From contig JAAXGT010000091.1 in the NCBI GenBank assembly GCA_012271205.1, positions 1 to 60,083 on the forward strand: DNA of 60,083 nt, written 5' to 3'. Positions 8,868-18,732 of the stretch are shown here, in pieces. The first letter of the stretch is position 1. Each line of letters starts with the position of its first letter. The notes below the pieces were generated by a model that ran no database searches, was not told where the DNA came from, and saw only the letters and a list, made by a program, of their open reading frames with translations. The translations under genes were made by a program, and so were the position numbers. The DNA is from Rhodothermales bacterium (GTDB lineage Bacteria; Bacteroidota; Rhodothermia; Rhodothermales; Bin80).

Positions 8868-11069
8868 ATGTTGCGGTATGTGCTTTTCGTACTTCTCGCA
8901 TGTACTGCGCCGACTGTGGTCCAAGCGCAGCACGCGGGCATCTTCATTTCGAGGGAAGATGCGCGTGCCATTAAGGAAGCGCAGGGACAATACAGCTTGC
9001 TGGATCAAGCCATGGCCTTGGCCAGGAAAACTATGGATGTCGCGCTCTCACGACCCATGGAGGTGCCAAATCCAGGAGAAGCCGGGGGATACGAGCATGA
9101 GCGACACAAGCAAAACTATCGCGAAATGCGTTTTGCCGGATTGCTATTCAGCATCACGGGCGAGGAGAAATACGCAGCATTCGTCCGTGATATGCTTGAA
9201 GCGTATGCGGTCCTGTATCCGACACTCGGTCCGCATCCGCTCGCTCATCACCAAAAGCCAGGGAAGATTTTCCATCAGACCCTGAACGAAGAGGTCTGGC
9301 TTGTCCACACGAGTATTGCGTACGACTGCGTGTACGACTGGCTCTCGGAAGAGGAGCGTGCCCGATATGAAGCCAACATTTTCCGGCCCATGGCAGACTG
9401 GTTTCACATTCGCAACCAGGCGGAATTCGACCGGATACACAACCATGGCACCTGGGCCGTTGCCGCCGTCGGCATGATTGCTTATGTGATGGGTGACTTG
9501 TCGCTGGTTCAAAAGGCCCTGCATGGATCCAATCTGGATGGCAACGGAGGTTTTCTGAGACAACTGGATCTCCTGTTCTCGCCCGACGGGTACTACATGG
9601 AAGGCCCGTACTACATTCGGTATGCGTTGATGCCCTTCTTCTACTTTGCGGAAGCAATTGAAAGGAGGCAGCCCGAGGTGGGGATTTACAACTACCGTAA
9701 TCAGGTGCTGCGCAAGGCGTACTATGCGGCGGTTCAGACCTCGTTTCCGAACGGCGTTTTCCCGCCCATAAATGACGCGTCGCTGACGATGGATGTGGGC
9801 GCACCGGAAGTGATTCTGGCCAACGCGCTCACATACGACCGCTATGGTGCGGATGCATCCTTGCTGGGCGTGGCCAAATTCCAGGGACGCGTGGCCCTGA
9901 ATGGTGCCGGACTAAAGCTCGCCCGGGATTACGATAGCCATGAGCGGGAGCCGGATATGAATTGGCCCTCCGTTGAATTCAGGGATGGGCATGATGGCAC
10001 CTCCGGTGGATTGGGTATCCTGCGCATGGGCCGGGGCGGGGACCAGTCTATGCTCCTAATGAAGTATGGTGTGCATGGGGGCGGACATGGTCATTTCGAC
10101 AAGCTGCACTTCATCTTTTTTGATCAGGGAAGGCAGGTCATACGTGACTACGGGTTTGGAAGATGGATCAACGTGGAACCTAAATTTGGGGGGCGTTATC
10201 TGCCGGAAAATGACTCTTACGCCATGCAGACCATAGCCCATAACACGGTAGTAGTTGATGGGATGACCCAGAACCTGTGGGATGAAGACGATGCCGAGGA
10301 AATGTCTGGACAGCGTCACATTTTTGACGCTGAGGATCCACATGCGATGGTCATGAGTGCACGTGCCGATACGTACTATGATGGTGTAGGCATGCAGCGC
10401 ACTATGCTCCTGTTACGGGATGCGTCTCTCTCGTATCCCGTTGTAGTGGATCTCTTTCGCTTGACGAGCGATGAGGCGCACCAATACGATTATCCTCTGC
10501 ATTACTCCGGTCAAAACATCACATCGAATCTTACATTCGAGACCAACACCGATTTGCTTCAGCCTCTGGGCGAGGAATACGGTTACCAGCATATCTGGCA
10601 TACAGCCCGTGCCGCTGCAGATTCAACCATCCGCTTCACATGGCTGGACGGCAATCGCTACTATTCGATCATATCCGCCCCTTGGCCGGAAACGGAAGTG
10701 CTGCTTGGCCGAACAGGAGCTAATGATCCCAATTTCAATTTGCGATCCGGCCCGGTTCTGGTCATTAGGCGCCAGGCAGCGGACCATCTGTTTGCTTCCG
10801 TGATCGAGCCTCACGGCTACTTTAACGAGGCGCGAGAGCGTTCCGAGCAGGCACGTCCCAGTATTACCGAAGTCAGGGTCGTGAGACACTCGAACGCAGC
10901 AAGTATCATTGAAGTGACGGGGTGGCAAGGGCTTCACTGGCGCATTATGATTTCTAATCGCCGCATAGGAGCGGAAGAATCACATACCGTGACGGTTGGC
11001 AGTCAGTCCTACCAGTGGACCGGCAGCCACCATGTAGAATTCCTTAGCGGCGCGGGCAGAGAGGACTAA
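8868..11069 (+). CDS. Exolytic oligoalginate lyase, PL17 family (alginate lyase plus heparinase II/III domains)
   Basis: 733-residue exported enzyme expected to cleave uronate monomers from the ends of alginate oligomers, yielding DEH. A signal peptide covers residues 1 to about 20 (ends VVQAQ). The N-terminal alpha-toroid holds IHNHGTW, with Asn192 and His193, and the strand SPDGYYMEGPYYIRYALMPF, with Tyr249. The His-to-Tyr spacing of 56 equals His202/Tyr258 of characterised PL17 Alg17c. The C-terminal heparinase II/III beta-domain starts near residue 390 (GVHGGGHGHFDKL). There is no T9SS tail, which suggests a periplasmic enzyme. It heads the plus-strand half of the alginate island, followed by the SDR, TRAP and regulator genes. 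Confidence 0.92.
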   Translation: MLRYVLFVLLACTAPTVVQAQHAGIFISREDARAIKEAQGQYSLLDQAMALARKTMDVALSRPMEVPNPGEAGGYEHERHKQNYREMRFAGLLFSITGEEKYAAFVRDMLEAYAVLYPTLGPHPLAHHQKPGKIFHQTLNEEVWLVHTSIAYDCVYDWLSEEERARYEANIFRPMADWFHIRNQAEFDRIHNHGTWAVAAVGMIAYVMGDLSLVQKALHGSNLDGNGGFLRQLDLLFSPDGYYMEGPYYIRYALMPFFYFAEAIERRQPEVGIYNYRNQVLRKAYYAAVQTSFPNGVFPPINDASLTMDVGAPEVILANALTYDRYGADASLLGVAKFQGRVALNGAGLKLARDYDSHEREPDMNWPSVEFRDGHDGTSGGLGILRMGRGGDQSMLLMKYGVHGGGHGHFDKLHFIFFDQGRQVIRDYGFGRWINVEPKFGGRYLPENDSYAMQTIAHNTVVVDGMTQNLWDEDDAEEMSGQRHIFDAEDPHAMVMSARADTYYDGVGMQRTMLLLRDASLSYPVVVDLFRLTSDEAHQYDYPLHYSGQNITSNLTFETNTDLLQPLGEEYGYQHIWHTARAAADSTIRFTWLDGNRYYSIISAPWPETEVLLGRTGANDPNFNLRSGPVLVIRRQAADHLFASVIEPHGYFNEARERSEQARPSITEVRVVRHSNAASIIEVTGWQGLHWRIMISNRRIGAEESHTVTVGSQSYQWTGSHHVEFLSGAGRED

Positions 11070-11163
11070 GTTATGTACACGTCCGCTGTGCAAGGGAATC
11101 CGGTTCGCTACACTTGTCCTCTCCGTTGACAATTTCCTTTTTCCTATCAATCAGAATCACAGC

Positions 11164-11922
11164 ATGCACATTGATCTAAGCAGCAAGGTTGCTCTTGTAA
11201 CCGGCGGAGGGCGCGATATAGGGAAGGCAATCGCCTGCAGGCTCGCCGAAGCTGGGGCAGCCGTAATAATTAACTATAACGCGAGCAAAGAGGAAGCCGA
11301 CGCAACAGCCGCTTCAATTCGTAGCCGAGGCGGACAGGCCATTGCGATACAAGCCGACGTTACGAAAGCAGATGAGGCCAGCCGGTTGGTACGTGAGGGC
11401 GTGGCCGCCTGCGGGGGATCGCTTGATATTCTGGTCAACAATGCCGGCGGTCTCCTGGCTCGCAAAAAGCTGAACGAAATGGATGAGTCATTCTGGGACG
11501 CGGTGATGGCTGTGAATCTCAAGAGTGTCTTTCTCGTGACCCAGGCAGCACTAGTGCACATGAAAACTGGGGGCGCGATCATCAACGTGTCATCACTGGC
11601 GGCTCGCGATGGTGGCGGTGGAGGATCCGTGGCTTATGCTACGGCAAAAGGAGGTGTTTTGACTATGACCCGCGGATTGGCCAAGGAACTGGCTTCGCGC
11701 GGTATCCGCGTCAACTGTGTCTCGCCGGGCCTGATCAATACGACCTTCCACGACACGTTTACTCCGGATGCGGTTAGAAAGATGGTGGCGAGCAGAACAG
11801 CTGTCGGCCGCGAAGGAGCATCTGAGGACGTGGCCAACGCAGTCGGATTTCTCGCGTCCGAAGCTGCCGCCTATATCAACGGCGAGTCCGTCGAAATCAA
11901 CGGCGGGCTGTACTTTATTTGA
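11164..11922 (+). CDS. SDR-family oxidoreductase, probable DEH (4-deoxy-L-erythro-5-hexoseulose uronate) reductase
   Basis: 252-residue classical short-chain dehydrogenase/reductase. The cofactor motif is TGGGRDIGKAI near residue 15, with NNAG (res ~95) and the catalytic Ser in INVSSLAA. The Tyr-x-x-x-Lys is in VAYATAKGG, and PGLINT follows the active site. NYNASKEEAD after beta-2 leaves no acidic residue at the NAD-selecting position, so NADPH use is plausible. By position, 94 bp after the PL17 lyase and ahead of a TRAP transporter, it most likely reduces DEH to 2-keto-3-deoxygluconate, the Sphingomonas A1-R role. A FabG-like role is the alternative; the fold is certain, the substrate inferred. 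Confidence 0.85.
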   Translation: MHIDLSSKVALVTGGGRDIGKAIACRLAEAGAAVIINYNASKEEADATAASIRSRGGQAIAIQADVTKADEASRLVREGVAACGGSLDILVNNAGGLLARKKLNEMDESFWDAVMAVNLKSVFLVTQAALVHMKTGGAIINVSSLAARDGGGGGSVAYATAKGGVLTMTRGLAKELASRGIRVNCVSPGLINTTFHDTFTPDAVRKMVASRTAVGREGASEDVANAVGFLASEAAAYINGESVEINGGLYFI

Positions 11923-12056
11923 GTCTGAAGTCCCCAATTTCCGGCTGCATGATTGGGAGGTGGAAGCGTTGGATTCAGCTAATGGTATGAAAGCCATCAC
12001 AACAAGTGTGGATGCCTCAAAATGAAGTCTAACATACTTGGGGTGGTCGTGGTTAG

Positions 12057-12073
12057 CACGGACTTTTTCCGTG
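12057..12073. promoter_or_regulatory. Short palindrome upstream of the TRAP operon, possible operator
   Basis: CACGGA (12057-12062) and TCCGTG (12068-12073) form a 6-bp inverted repeat with a 5-base spacer, about 95 bp upstream of the TRAP binding-protein gene. It could be a regulator site, but its length alone is within chance expectation for an intergenic region. Confidence 0.2.
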
Positions 12074-12166
12074 TGTACGGCTGGTTTCCATTTCGGCTCA
12101 TTTGCTTAATAACAGGTGTGCCGGAGTTCTGCAGAGCCACCCAGGGGGCTTGCTGTGTATTTGCCA

Positions 12167-13165
12167 ATGACAGGTAAACCCTTTTTGCCCCCGCTGTCAA
12201 TGGTCGCATTAATGCTGGCATCGGTCGGTTGTGATCCGGTACCAGACAGCATGGAATTGCGGCTAGCCCATATTCTCGATTCCACGCATCCGGTTCACTT
12301 GGGGATGGCGTTCATGGGAGATCGTCTTGAGGAGCTGTCCGGCGGAAGCATGCGCGTAAAGATCTATCCTAGTGGACAGCTGGGTAACGAACGAGAATCA
12401 GTGGAGCTGCTTCAACTTGGCACGCTGGATATGGCCAAGACTGCCTCAAGTGTAATTGAGAATTTTGTGCCCGCCATGGGCGTTTACAGTCTGCCGTACC
12501 TGTTTCAGGACCAGGATCATCTTTGGCGGACACTCCAAGGGGACGTGGGGCAGGAAATCCTTCTGCAGGGAGAAGCATACCGAATACGCGGGCTGTGCTA
12601 CTACGATGCCGGTTTCCGAAGCTTCTATATCCATGACCGCAAGGTTGAAACTCCCGATGACCTCCGGGGCCTGAAGATTCGTGTCATGCGCAGCAATCTC
12701 TCTATCCAGACGATCAATATGCTGGGGGCCAATGCCACGCCAATGGCCTACGGTGAGCTTTACACGGCGCTGCAGCAGGGTGTGGTGGACGGGGCCGAAA
12801 ATAATCCTCCGAATTTCTTCGGTTCAAAGCATTTTGAACAGGCGCGCTACTATACGTTGGATGAACATGCGGCCCCGCCGGATGTCCTGCTGATAGGGAC
12901 ACACACTTGGAACAAATTTTCCAGTCAGCAAAAAGCGTGGCTTGCCCAGGCCGTAGAGGAATCAGTCGAATACCAGCGACGGCAGTGGCAGGAAGCAACG
13001 GAGGAAGCGTTGCAAGCCGTTGAGGAAGCCGGAGTAACGGTCTTGTACCCCGACAAGGAACCTTTTCAGGAGGCCGTATTGCCACTTTACGATGCGCTCG
13101 AAGGTTCTGAATTAGGAGCGTGGGCGGAACGCATTCGGACGCTGGCGGGCAATAGCCAACAGTAG
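12167..13165 (+). CDS. dctP: TRAP transporter substrate-binding lipoprotein, DctP family
   Basis: 332-residue extracytoplasmic binding protein of a TRAP transporter. Starting at ATG 12167 gives a lipoprotein signal ending in LASVGC; the open frame upstream to 12116 would bury it. The mature part shows the DctP pattern: LRLAHILDSTHPVH at the start, SGGSMRVKIYPSGQLGNERE, the conserved carboxylate-binding Arg in LRGLKIRVM, and ALQQGVVDGAENN. In this island the ligand is probably an alginate-derived uronate such as DEH or an unsaturated oligouronide. It is directly followed by the DctQ and DctM genes. Confidence 0.92.
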   Translation: MTGKPFLPPLSMVALMLASVGCDPVPDSMELRLAHILDSTHPVHLGMAFMGDRLEELSGGSMRVKIYPSGQLGNERESVELLQLGTLDMAKTASSVIENFVPAMGVYSLPYLFQDQDHLWRTLQGDVGQEILLQGEAYRIRGLCYYDAGFRSFYIHDRKVETPDDLRGLKIRVMRSNLSIQTINMLGANATPMAYGELYTALQQGVVDGAENNPPNFFGSKHFEQARYYTLDEHAAPPDVLLIGTHTWNKFSSQQKAWLAQAVEESVEYQRRQWQEATEEALQAVEEAGVTVLYPDKEPFQEAVLPLYDALEGSELGAWAERIRTLAGNSQQ

Positions 13166-13179
13166 GAGGTGTTCAAGAG

Positions 13180-13680
13180 ATGACACGCGTGATAGACAAA
13201 TCCCTTGGCCTGCTGCTCGTCGCCCTGATGAGTATAATGGTAGTCACAGTTTCGTGGCAGGTTGTCACACGCTATCTGCTTAACAGCCCCAGTTCCTATA
13301 CGGAGGAACTGGCAACGTATCTGCTGATCTGGATCAGCTTGCTGGGTGCTGCTTATGCACTCCGTGTAAGAGCACATCTCGGGATAGACGTGTTGGTGCG
13401 GCGCCTGCAGGGTGAACAGCGGCGGTCCATGCGCATATTCGCGTACGTAATCATCATCATCTTCTCGATGGTAGCGCTGGTTTTTGGGGGAAGCTGGCTC
13501 GTATTTGTGACGCTTGATCTCAATCAGCTTTCCGCGGCGTTTCAAGTCCCCATTGGTTACGTGTATCTCGTGCTTCCGCTTAGCGGATTGCTTATGACGT
13601 ACTATAGCGCGATTGCCATTTGCGACCTTCGCCGAAATAAAGTGCTGGAAGGAGAAAATTTTGCCGAACTCAACAATTAA
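13180..13680 (+). CDS. dctQ: TRAP transporter small permease, DctQ family
   Basis: 166-residue four-helix membrane subunit of the TRAP transporter. Transmembrane segments lie near residues 9-30, 45-62, 85-108 and 122-145. The family motif around the first loop (WQVVTRYLLNSPSSYTEELA) is present. A strong Shine-Dalgarno AGGAGG at 13164-13169 overlaps the DctP stop, ten bases before the ATG. DctQ couples the binding protein to the large permease and is needed for uptake. Confidence 0.93.
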   Translation: MTRVIDKSLGLLLVALMSIMVVTVSWQVVTRYLLNSPSSYTEELATYLLIWISLLGAAYALRVRAHLGIDVLVRRLQGEQRRSMRIFAYVIIIIFSMVALVFGGSWLVFVTLDLNQLSAAFQVPIGYVYLVLPLSGLLMTYYSAIAICDLRRNKVLEGENFAELNN

Positions 13681-13715
13681 GCCAAGAAGTCTCTAATCCC
13701 AAGGAACCAAAGCTA

Positions 13716-15008
13716 ATGGGTCTTGCCGTGCTGGTACTTGTGGCGAGCTTTCTGATCCTGCTCCTGCTGGATGTACCAGTCGCATACTGTCTGGGTATGG
13801 CTACGCTGCTTACAATGCTGGTGGCCGTGGATTTCGTCCCCGCATCCAGTACGACTGCGCAGCGCATAGCCACTGGACTTGACAGCTTTACCCTGCTTGC
13901 TATCCCATTCTTCATCCTGGCGGGCAATCTAATGGGCCGAGGAGGAATTGCCCGTCGCCTCATTGCCCTCGCTCGTGCCCTGATCGGAGCACTTCCGGGA
14001 GGCCTGGCGCTGGTGAATATCATTGCGTGTATGCTATTTGGTGCTATCTCGGGCTCCGGTATCGCAGCGGCGGCAGCGATCGGGTCCGTGATGCACCCCA
14101 AGATGGTTGATGGCGGCTATGCGCCCGGCTTCAGCACTGCGGTAAATGTTTCATCCGCAACTACAGGGCTGCTCATTCCGCCGAGCAATGTACTAATCGT
14201 TTACTCCCTTGCCAGCGGCACCGTGTCGGTCGCAGCACTGTTCATAGCCGGATACCTCCCGGGCATCCTCATTGGCGGACTGCTAATGACGGTAACAGCC
14301 TACGTGGCACACAAGAAGGGATATGGCAAAGGCGAACGGGTTCCGTTGCGCGAAGTACTCAGGCACCTCGTGCACGCACTGCCGAGCCTCACCTTGGTGG
14401 TGGTCGTCATCGGAGGCATAGTAGCGGGCATCTTCACTGCAACCGAAGCTGCGGCTATTGCCGTGCTCTATGCGCTTGTGCTCGTATTAATCTATCGCGA
14501 GGTGCGTATTCGAGAGCTGAAGGACATCCTGCTCAATAGTGTGACGACCACCGCCGTGGTGATGCTACTCATCGGTACGTCTCTGGCCCTGTCCTGGGTG
14601 CTGTCTTTTGAGGACATTCCACAAGACATAGCGGGATCATTGGTGGCGTTAAGCAACAACAAGATTGCCGTGCTTCTGATCATAAATGCCCTCCTGCTTA
14701 TGGTGGGCACGTTCATGGATATGACCCCGGCGATACTGATATTTACGCCTATTTTTCTGCCTATAGTCACGGGGCTCGGTGTAGATCCGCTCCATTTCGG
14801 AATATTGATGGTGGCCAACCTTTGCATCGGACTCTGTACACCCCCTGTTGGTACGGTTCTCTTCGCAGGTGCCGGGATCTCCAAGGTTCCTGTGCCAAAA
14901 GTTGTCCGACCACTGGCACCTCTTTATATAGCCATGCTGATCGCGCTCCTGCTGATCACGTTTGTTCCAGCAATTACGCTGGTCATTCCGCGAGTTTTCG
15001 GGTTTTAA
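13716..15008 (+). CDS. dctM: TRAP transporter large permease, DctM family
   Basis: 430-residue polytopic membrane protein with about twelve hydrophobic segments. DctM landmarks are IPFFILAGNLMGRGGIARRL early on, GAISGSGIAAAAAIGSVMHP, and FSTAVNVSSATTGLLIPPSN in the first half. CIGLCTPPVGTVLFAGAGIS marks the inverted-repeat half. It lies 35 bp after dctQ and completes a DctPQM set, which imports organic acids driven by the sodium gradient. Here it is probably the inner-membrane route for alginate breakdown products. Confidence 0.94.
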   Translation: MGLAVLVLVASFLILLLLDVPVAYCLGMATLLTMLVAVDFVPASSTTAQRIATGLDSFTLLAIPFFILAGNLMGRGGIARRLIALARALIGALPGGLALVNIIACMLFGAISGSGIAAAAAIGSVMHPKMVDGGYAPGFSTAVNVSSATTGLLIPPSNVLIVYSLASGTVSVAALFIAGYLPGILIGGLLMTVTAYVAHKKGYGKGERVPLREVLRHLVHALPSLTLVVVVIGGIVAGIFTATEAAAIAVLYALVLVLIYREVRIRELKDILLNSVTTTAVVMLLIGTSLALSWVLSFEDIPQDIAGSLVALSNNKIAVLLIINALLLMVGTFMDMTPAILIFTPIFLPIVTGLGVDPLHFGILMVANLCIGLCTPPVGTVLFAGAGISKVPVPKVVRPLAPLYIAMLIALLLITFVPAITLVIPRVFGF

Positions 15009-15152
15009 CGGTGACTTGCGAATGAGTCATGTGTCGACTGGCCGCTTGAGTATGCTGCTTCCAGCTCATTGCCGGGCAAGGCACAGTACTTTTCTGATGT
15101 GTGAACTTCCACTAAGTCAGCTTCCTTGATTTCGCATTTCACTCCTCCCTTC

Positions 15153-15920
15153 ATGACCAAGCGTTTCAAGTCCGTAGGCAAATCCCAACTTCTCAGTCAT
15201 TCTGTAGAGGAGGCCATTGAAAAATCAATTCGAAAAGGGCATCTCGTGCCGGGGATGAAGCTCTCATCAGAGCTTGAGCTGTGTGAGCAGTTCGGTGTTA
15301 GCCGGACCGTTCTGCGGGAAGCACTCCGGATGCTGTCCGGACGGGGGCTAATTCGAATCGAGAAAGGCCGCGGCATCTTTGTTTCGCAGCTTTCCGCCGA
15401 AACCGTGACTACTCCGATGGAGATGTATCTTCATCAGCATTGGGGAGATTTTCGATCCCTCGACATTATCCGCGCCCGGCAGCTTATCGAGCCGCCCATT
15501 GCGGCCGAAGCGGCCATACACCATACGCAAGACGATGCCGACAGGCTGCAGCGGGACCTTGAAAACATGAAGGGTTGGAGTGGAGGAAGCGACGAGCTGG
15601 CGGAACTGGATCTCGCCTTCCATCGCCACATCGCGGTTGCTTCCGGTAACGCGGTCGTTCCACTGCTGATAGCGCCTATTCATGCGCTTATGCCGCAGAT
15701 CAAGTCTTCGATTCACAAGGTGGTCGAGGACGCCCGATACTCAGCCATTGAATGGCACAGCCGTATTCTCGAGGCCATTCTCAAACGCGCCCCGGAAGAT
15801 GCCCGCACAAACATGGAGTACCACTTGGTTGAATCAGAAAGGCATATAGCTCAAATGTTGTCCGCCCAGTCGGCACTCGAAACACGTGACGCTCTCAAAG
15901 AGGTTGTTGCACGCCCATAG
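15153..15920 (+). CDS. FadR-subfamily GntR transcriptional regulator, probable alginate-locus regulator
   Basis: 255-residue GntR/FadR regulator. I prefer ATG 15153; an in-frame TTG at 15126 is possible. The N-terminal winged helix-turn-helix is clear: LVPGMKLSSELELCEQFGVS, RTVLREALRMLSGRGLI and EKGRGIFV. The C-terminal all-helical FCD ligand domain has the metal-site pattern, with Asp and His in ELDLAFHRHIA and later His residues (EWHSRILEAI, NMEYHLVESERH). FCD-type regulators commonly repress sugar-acid genes until they bind a uronate such as KDG. It follows the TRAP genes and converges with the PL6 operon, so it is the likely switch for the whole island. Confidence 0.9.
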   Translation: MTKRFKSVGKSQLLSHSVEEAIEKSIRKGHLVPGMKLSSELELCEQFGVSRTVLREALRMLSGRGLIRIEKGRGIFVSQLSAETVTTPMEMYLHQHWGDFRSLDIIRARQLIEPPIAAEAAIHHTQDDADRLQRDLENMKGWSGGSDELAELDLAFHRHIAVASGNAVVPLLIAPIHALMPQIKSSIHKVVEDARYSAIEWHSRILEAILKRAPEDARTNMEYHLVESERHIAQMLSAQSALETRDALKEVVARP

Positions 15921-15999
15921 ATGCCCAGCGATTGACGTGCGGCAACCTCATGTCTGGATTTGAAAGTAGCAGTTTGCTGCTGGTAAGCGGCTCTAAGAC

Positions 16000-18732
16000 C
16001 TATTCGTTTGCGAGTCGCCGTTGTAACTGGTGCTGATACAACGACGGCAGCATCATCGACGGCCTGTTTACTCCTTCAACGTAGGTATCTGGTGAGGTGT
16101 CCATGCGGACCGGCACATTGCTGTCGAGGCCTATGACCATGGCCTGGTCACCCAGCTCCCCGAGATAAGCTGGAAGTCGCATGGCTTCGGCATGCTCGTA
16201 CCGCACCCTAGTGTTCCACATTATCATACCGGAACGCAAATCTGCGTCCCATATCATCGTGGTTCTGCCGTCGCTTTCTATTGTGAGTTCATCAAACAGG
16301 TTGGGAAGCATGCAACCCGTGTCGTGGATGCGATCTATTGTCCCGCGACTAACGACATTGTATCCACTGTGGCCGGAACATCCCAACGGATGCAATGCAT
16401 GCGAAAGGACACGAAGGTCTCTCACCAGTATATTTCTCGAATCGTCCAGTTGGATGCCGATGTGACCGTCACGCCCGGCAACCGAAATATGCTCAAGCGT
16501 TACCTGAGAGGACGAATTCAGGACTATTCCCGCATCTGAATTCCTTATCTCCACGCTGCGCACCCATCCGTGCCGCACTTGGGTGAGATATAAAGCGTTG
16601 TAACCGTCTTCGAGGTAGTGTCCCCCATACGGTACGTGAGAAAATTCTATGGTCAAGTGCTCAATCCCTATCTCGCTCAGATGCTCAACCTGCGTCATGC
16701 GTGGCTGCATTTCGGGTGTGAGGTTGGCCAGTAGGCGTTCCTTCGTATAAAGTGTGTTTCCGCTTCTGGCAACTAATGTGACATCCTGAATACCCTGTTG
16801 CTCGACGCCGGAGCCTTGCGTAGTCCAACTAATTTGCGCGTCGGCAGGAAGTTCAATGTCTTCGAGATTCGCTACCGTTATCAAATGTGTGCCCTGCCTC
16901 CCGCCAAGAATGGGAATATCCCGTTTCGCTGGCGACTCTTGAGGCACCCGTGACCAGAATATTCCACCAGATGCCGAAAAAGGCGATGCCGTTCGCCCCT
17001 GCACACGAAGCGTGTCGCGGAATTCCACAAGTGCGGGTGGCACATCCAATGCGCCCAGAGGCTTCTCGATGAAGATCAGGGACTCACCCATTCCGCTGCC
17101 GCGCAGAATCAGACTGTCCCGCTCTAGGAACAGTATCCCGGAAAGATGAAAGTGTCCTTTGGGGATCCCTATCACCACGGGTCCCGGTTGGGCATGAGCT
17201 GCTTCGAGAGTCCGCCGGAAAGCGTCAGTATCGTCAGCCATGTCGTCGCCTGTCGCACCAAAATCGGTTACGACCAGCGTGGGCTCATGCACGGGCAGGG
17301 GGCGCTCGCCCCATTGGTAACCCGCATGGGAGAAATCAGGAAGGTATTGCACCGTGTCAGCCAGCACCTTGGGCGACCAGGGGAATCCCCACCAAGAAGG
17401 CCCGACATCGGACCGCGTCAGGGGATCCCGTACCAGCGATGCTCCCTTGCCGGCGGCAGGGCCTTCCGTTGAGGGGCGCCATAATCCATCCGTGCCAGTC
17501 AGGAGCAATGGGTCTGCCCATTGAATTCCAAGCGGTTCCGGGATGCCCAAGTCAGCCCCGTAGAATACATTCCCGCTCCAAGAAATGTCTTCTGGAGATG
17601 CCTGTGTCGAAACTACCGGAAGATCACTATCGGTAAAGATCACATTGTCGCGGAACGATACGTCATCAGGCAAAAGCGTCTTTTCTCCGTCTGCTCCCAA
17701 GCCAAAGAGGATACTCACACGGGTTCGAACGAACGTATTTCGGGCAATGACTGGCCGCTTTACCTGGAAGTACCGGTTTAAAGGCGAATTAGGTATGCCG
17801 TTCATAATGGACAGTGACGCCCGAGAAGAATCTCCCCGCAAGTCGGCGAAATAGTTGTGGGTAATGTGGTGGTCTTCTCCTATAATCCGCACGCCGCCTG
17901 TGCTTGGTTGGCCACCCCCAAGGAAGTAGTTCTGTGTCACCGTTGCTCTGTTGCCATGACGCAACGTGAGTGCGCCTTGTGCCTCATGAAAGGTGTTGTG
18001 ACGATAGGTATTGCGGCCCGACTTGTTTGAAATGATCTCATGCTCCCCATTGGTGTGCTCGAACAGATTATGCTCTACCACCGTGTAGGAATCCTGCATG
18101 GAACGACTGCTCGTGCCAATGCGAATGGTTTCACCGCCATTCTTGCCGAGCTCCGGGCGCGGACCAAAGTGGTTGTGGTCAATTCGGTGATGATTGGGGG
18201 TGTCGTTGGGAGGATCCTCAAGCCAGACAACCAGCGTGGCCCCGTCGTGCGTCTTGCCGGCAAAATAGCAGTGGTCCACGCGGTTGTGCGTGCCGTAGAG
18301 TGAAAGCCACTTGTACTGCAGAAGCCAATTCGGCGGGTTGTATTCGGTTACAGCGCAATTCGTGAGGCGACTATGATGCGCTGCCCGGTTCGTACGGAAC
18401 GCTATGACGTGTCCTCCTTCCAAGTCTCCCCGGTGAAACCACAACCCCTCCACCTTCAGGTAATGACCACCAATTCGCAGGCGGGAGCGGCCGGTAAGAA
18501 TGACCCTGCCCGGGGTTTCCGCCCGAACGGTAATGGAGTCGCCTTTCAAGCCATCAGCATCAAACACCAGATCCGCATCGTGCCATGTGCCATTGGCCAT
18601 GGTGATGGTGTCACCGGGGCGGGCCTGCCGAACAGCCTCTCTAAACTCACCGACCGTGCGCACCAGGGTGTCACCTGGTACGTCAGATGTTGCGGCCGCT
18701 AGTCCCAGTATGAGAATGCCTAAGCTGATCAA
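16000..18732 (-). CDS. PL6 alginate lyase (chondroitinase-B fold) fused to a second beta-helix domain
   Basis: 910-residue exported protein (signal peptide 1 to about 16). Residues about 22-430 are a PL6 polysaccharide lyase: TVGEFREAVRQARPGDTITM at the start, then NKSG with Lys237 and TLRHGN with Arg258. These residues are 21 apart, as for Lys250/Arg271 in chondroitinase B. From about residue 485 a second, unrelated right-handed beta-helix of the pectate-lyase/glycosidase type begins (VTDFGATGDDMADDTDAF). No T9SS sorting tail is seen. Its ATG overlaps the stop of the upstream PL6 gene by four bases, so the two are coupled. It is the last gene of the minus-strand operon, and the second domain's substrate is unknown. 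Confidence 0.9.
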   Translation of the reverse strand: MISLGILILGLAAATSDVPGDTLVRTVGEFREAVRQARPGDTITMANGTWHDADLVFDADGLKGDSITVRAETPGRVILTGRSRLRIGGHYLKVEGLWFHRGDLEGGHVIAFRTNRAAHHSRLTNCAVTEYNPPNWLLQYKWLSLYGTHNRVDHCYFAGKTHDGATLVVWLEDPPNDTPNHHRIDHNHFGPRPELGKNGGETIRIGTSSRSMQDSYTVVEHNLFEHTNGEHEIISNKSGRNTYRHNTFHEAQGALTLRHGNRATVTQNYFLGGGQPSTGGVRIIGEDHHITHNYFADLRGDSSRASLSIMNGIPNSPLNRYFQVKRPVIARNTFVRTRVSILFGLGADGEKTLLPDDVSFRDNVIFTDSDLPVVSTQASPEDISWSGNVFYGADLGIPEPLGIQWADPLLLTGTDGLWRPSTEGPAAGKGASLVRDPLTRSDVGPSWWGFPWSPKVLADTVQYLPDFSHAGYQWGERPLPVHEPTLVVTDFGATGDDMADDTDAFRRTLEAAHAQPGPVVIGIPKGHFHLSGILFLERDSLILRGSGMGESLIFIEKPLGALDVPPALVEFRDTLRVQGRTASPFSASGGIFWSRVPQESPAKRDIPILGGRQGTHLITVANLEDIELPADAQISWTTQGSGVEQQGIQDVTLVARSGNTLYTKERLLANLTPEMQPRMTQVEHLSEIGIEHLTIEFSHVPYGGHYLEDGYNALYLTQVRHGWVRSVEIRNSDAGIVLNSSSQVTLEHISVAGRDGHIGIQLDDSRNILVRDLRVLSHALHPLGCSGHSGYNVVSRGTIDRIHDTGCMLPNLFDELTIESDGRTTMIWDADLRSGMIMWNTRVRYEHAEAMRLPAYLGELGDQAMVIGLDSNVPVRMDTSPDTYVEGVNRPSMMLPSLYQHQLQRRLANE

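Noticed and set aside
15011-15028. TGACT/AGTCA inverted repeat as the FadR operator
   Set aside because: Only five base pairs with an eight-base gap, and no second copy was found near the other island promoters.
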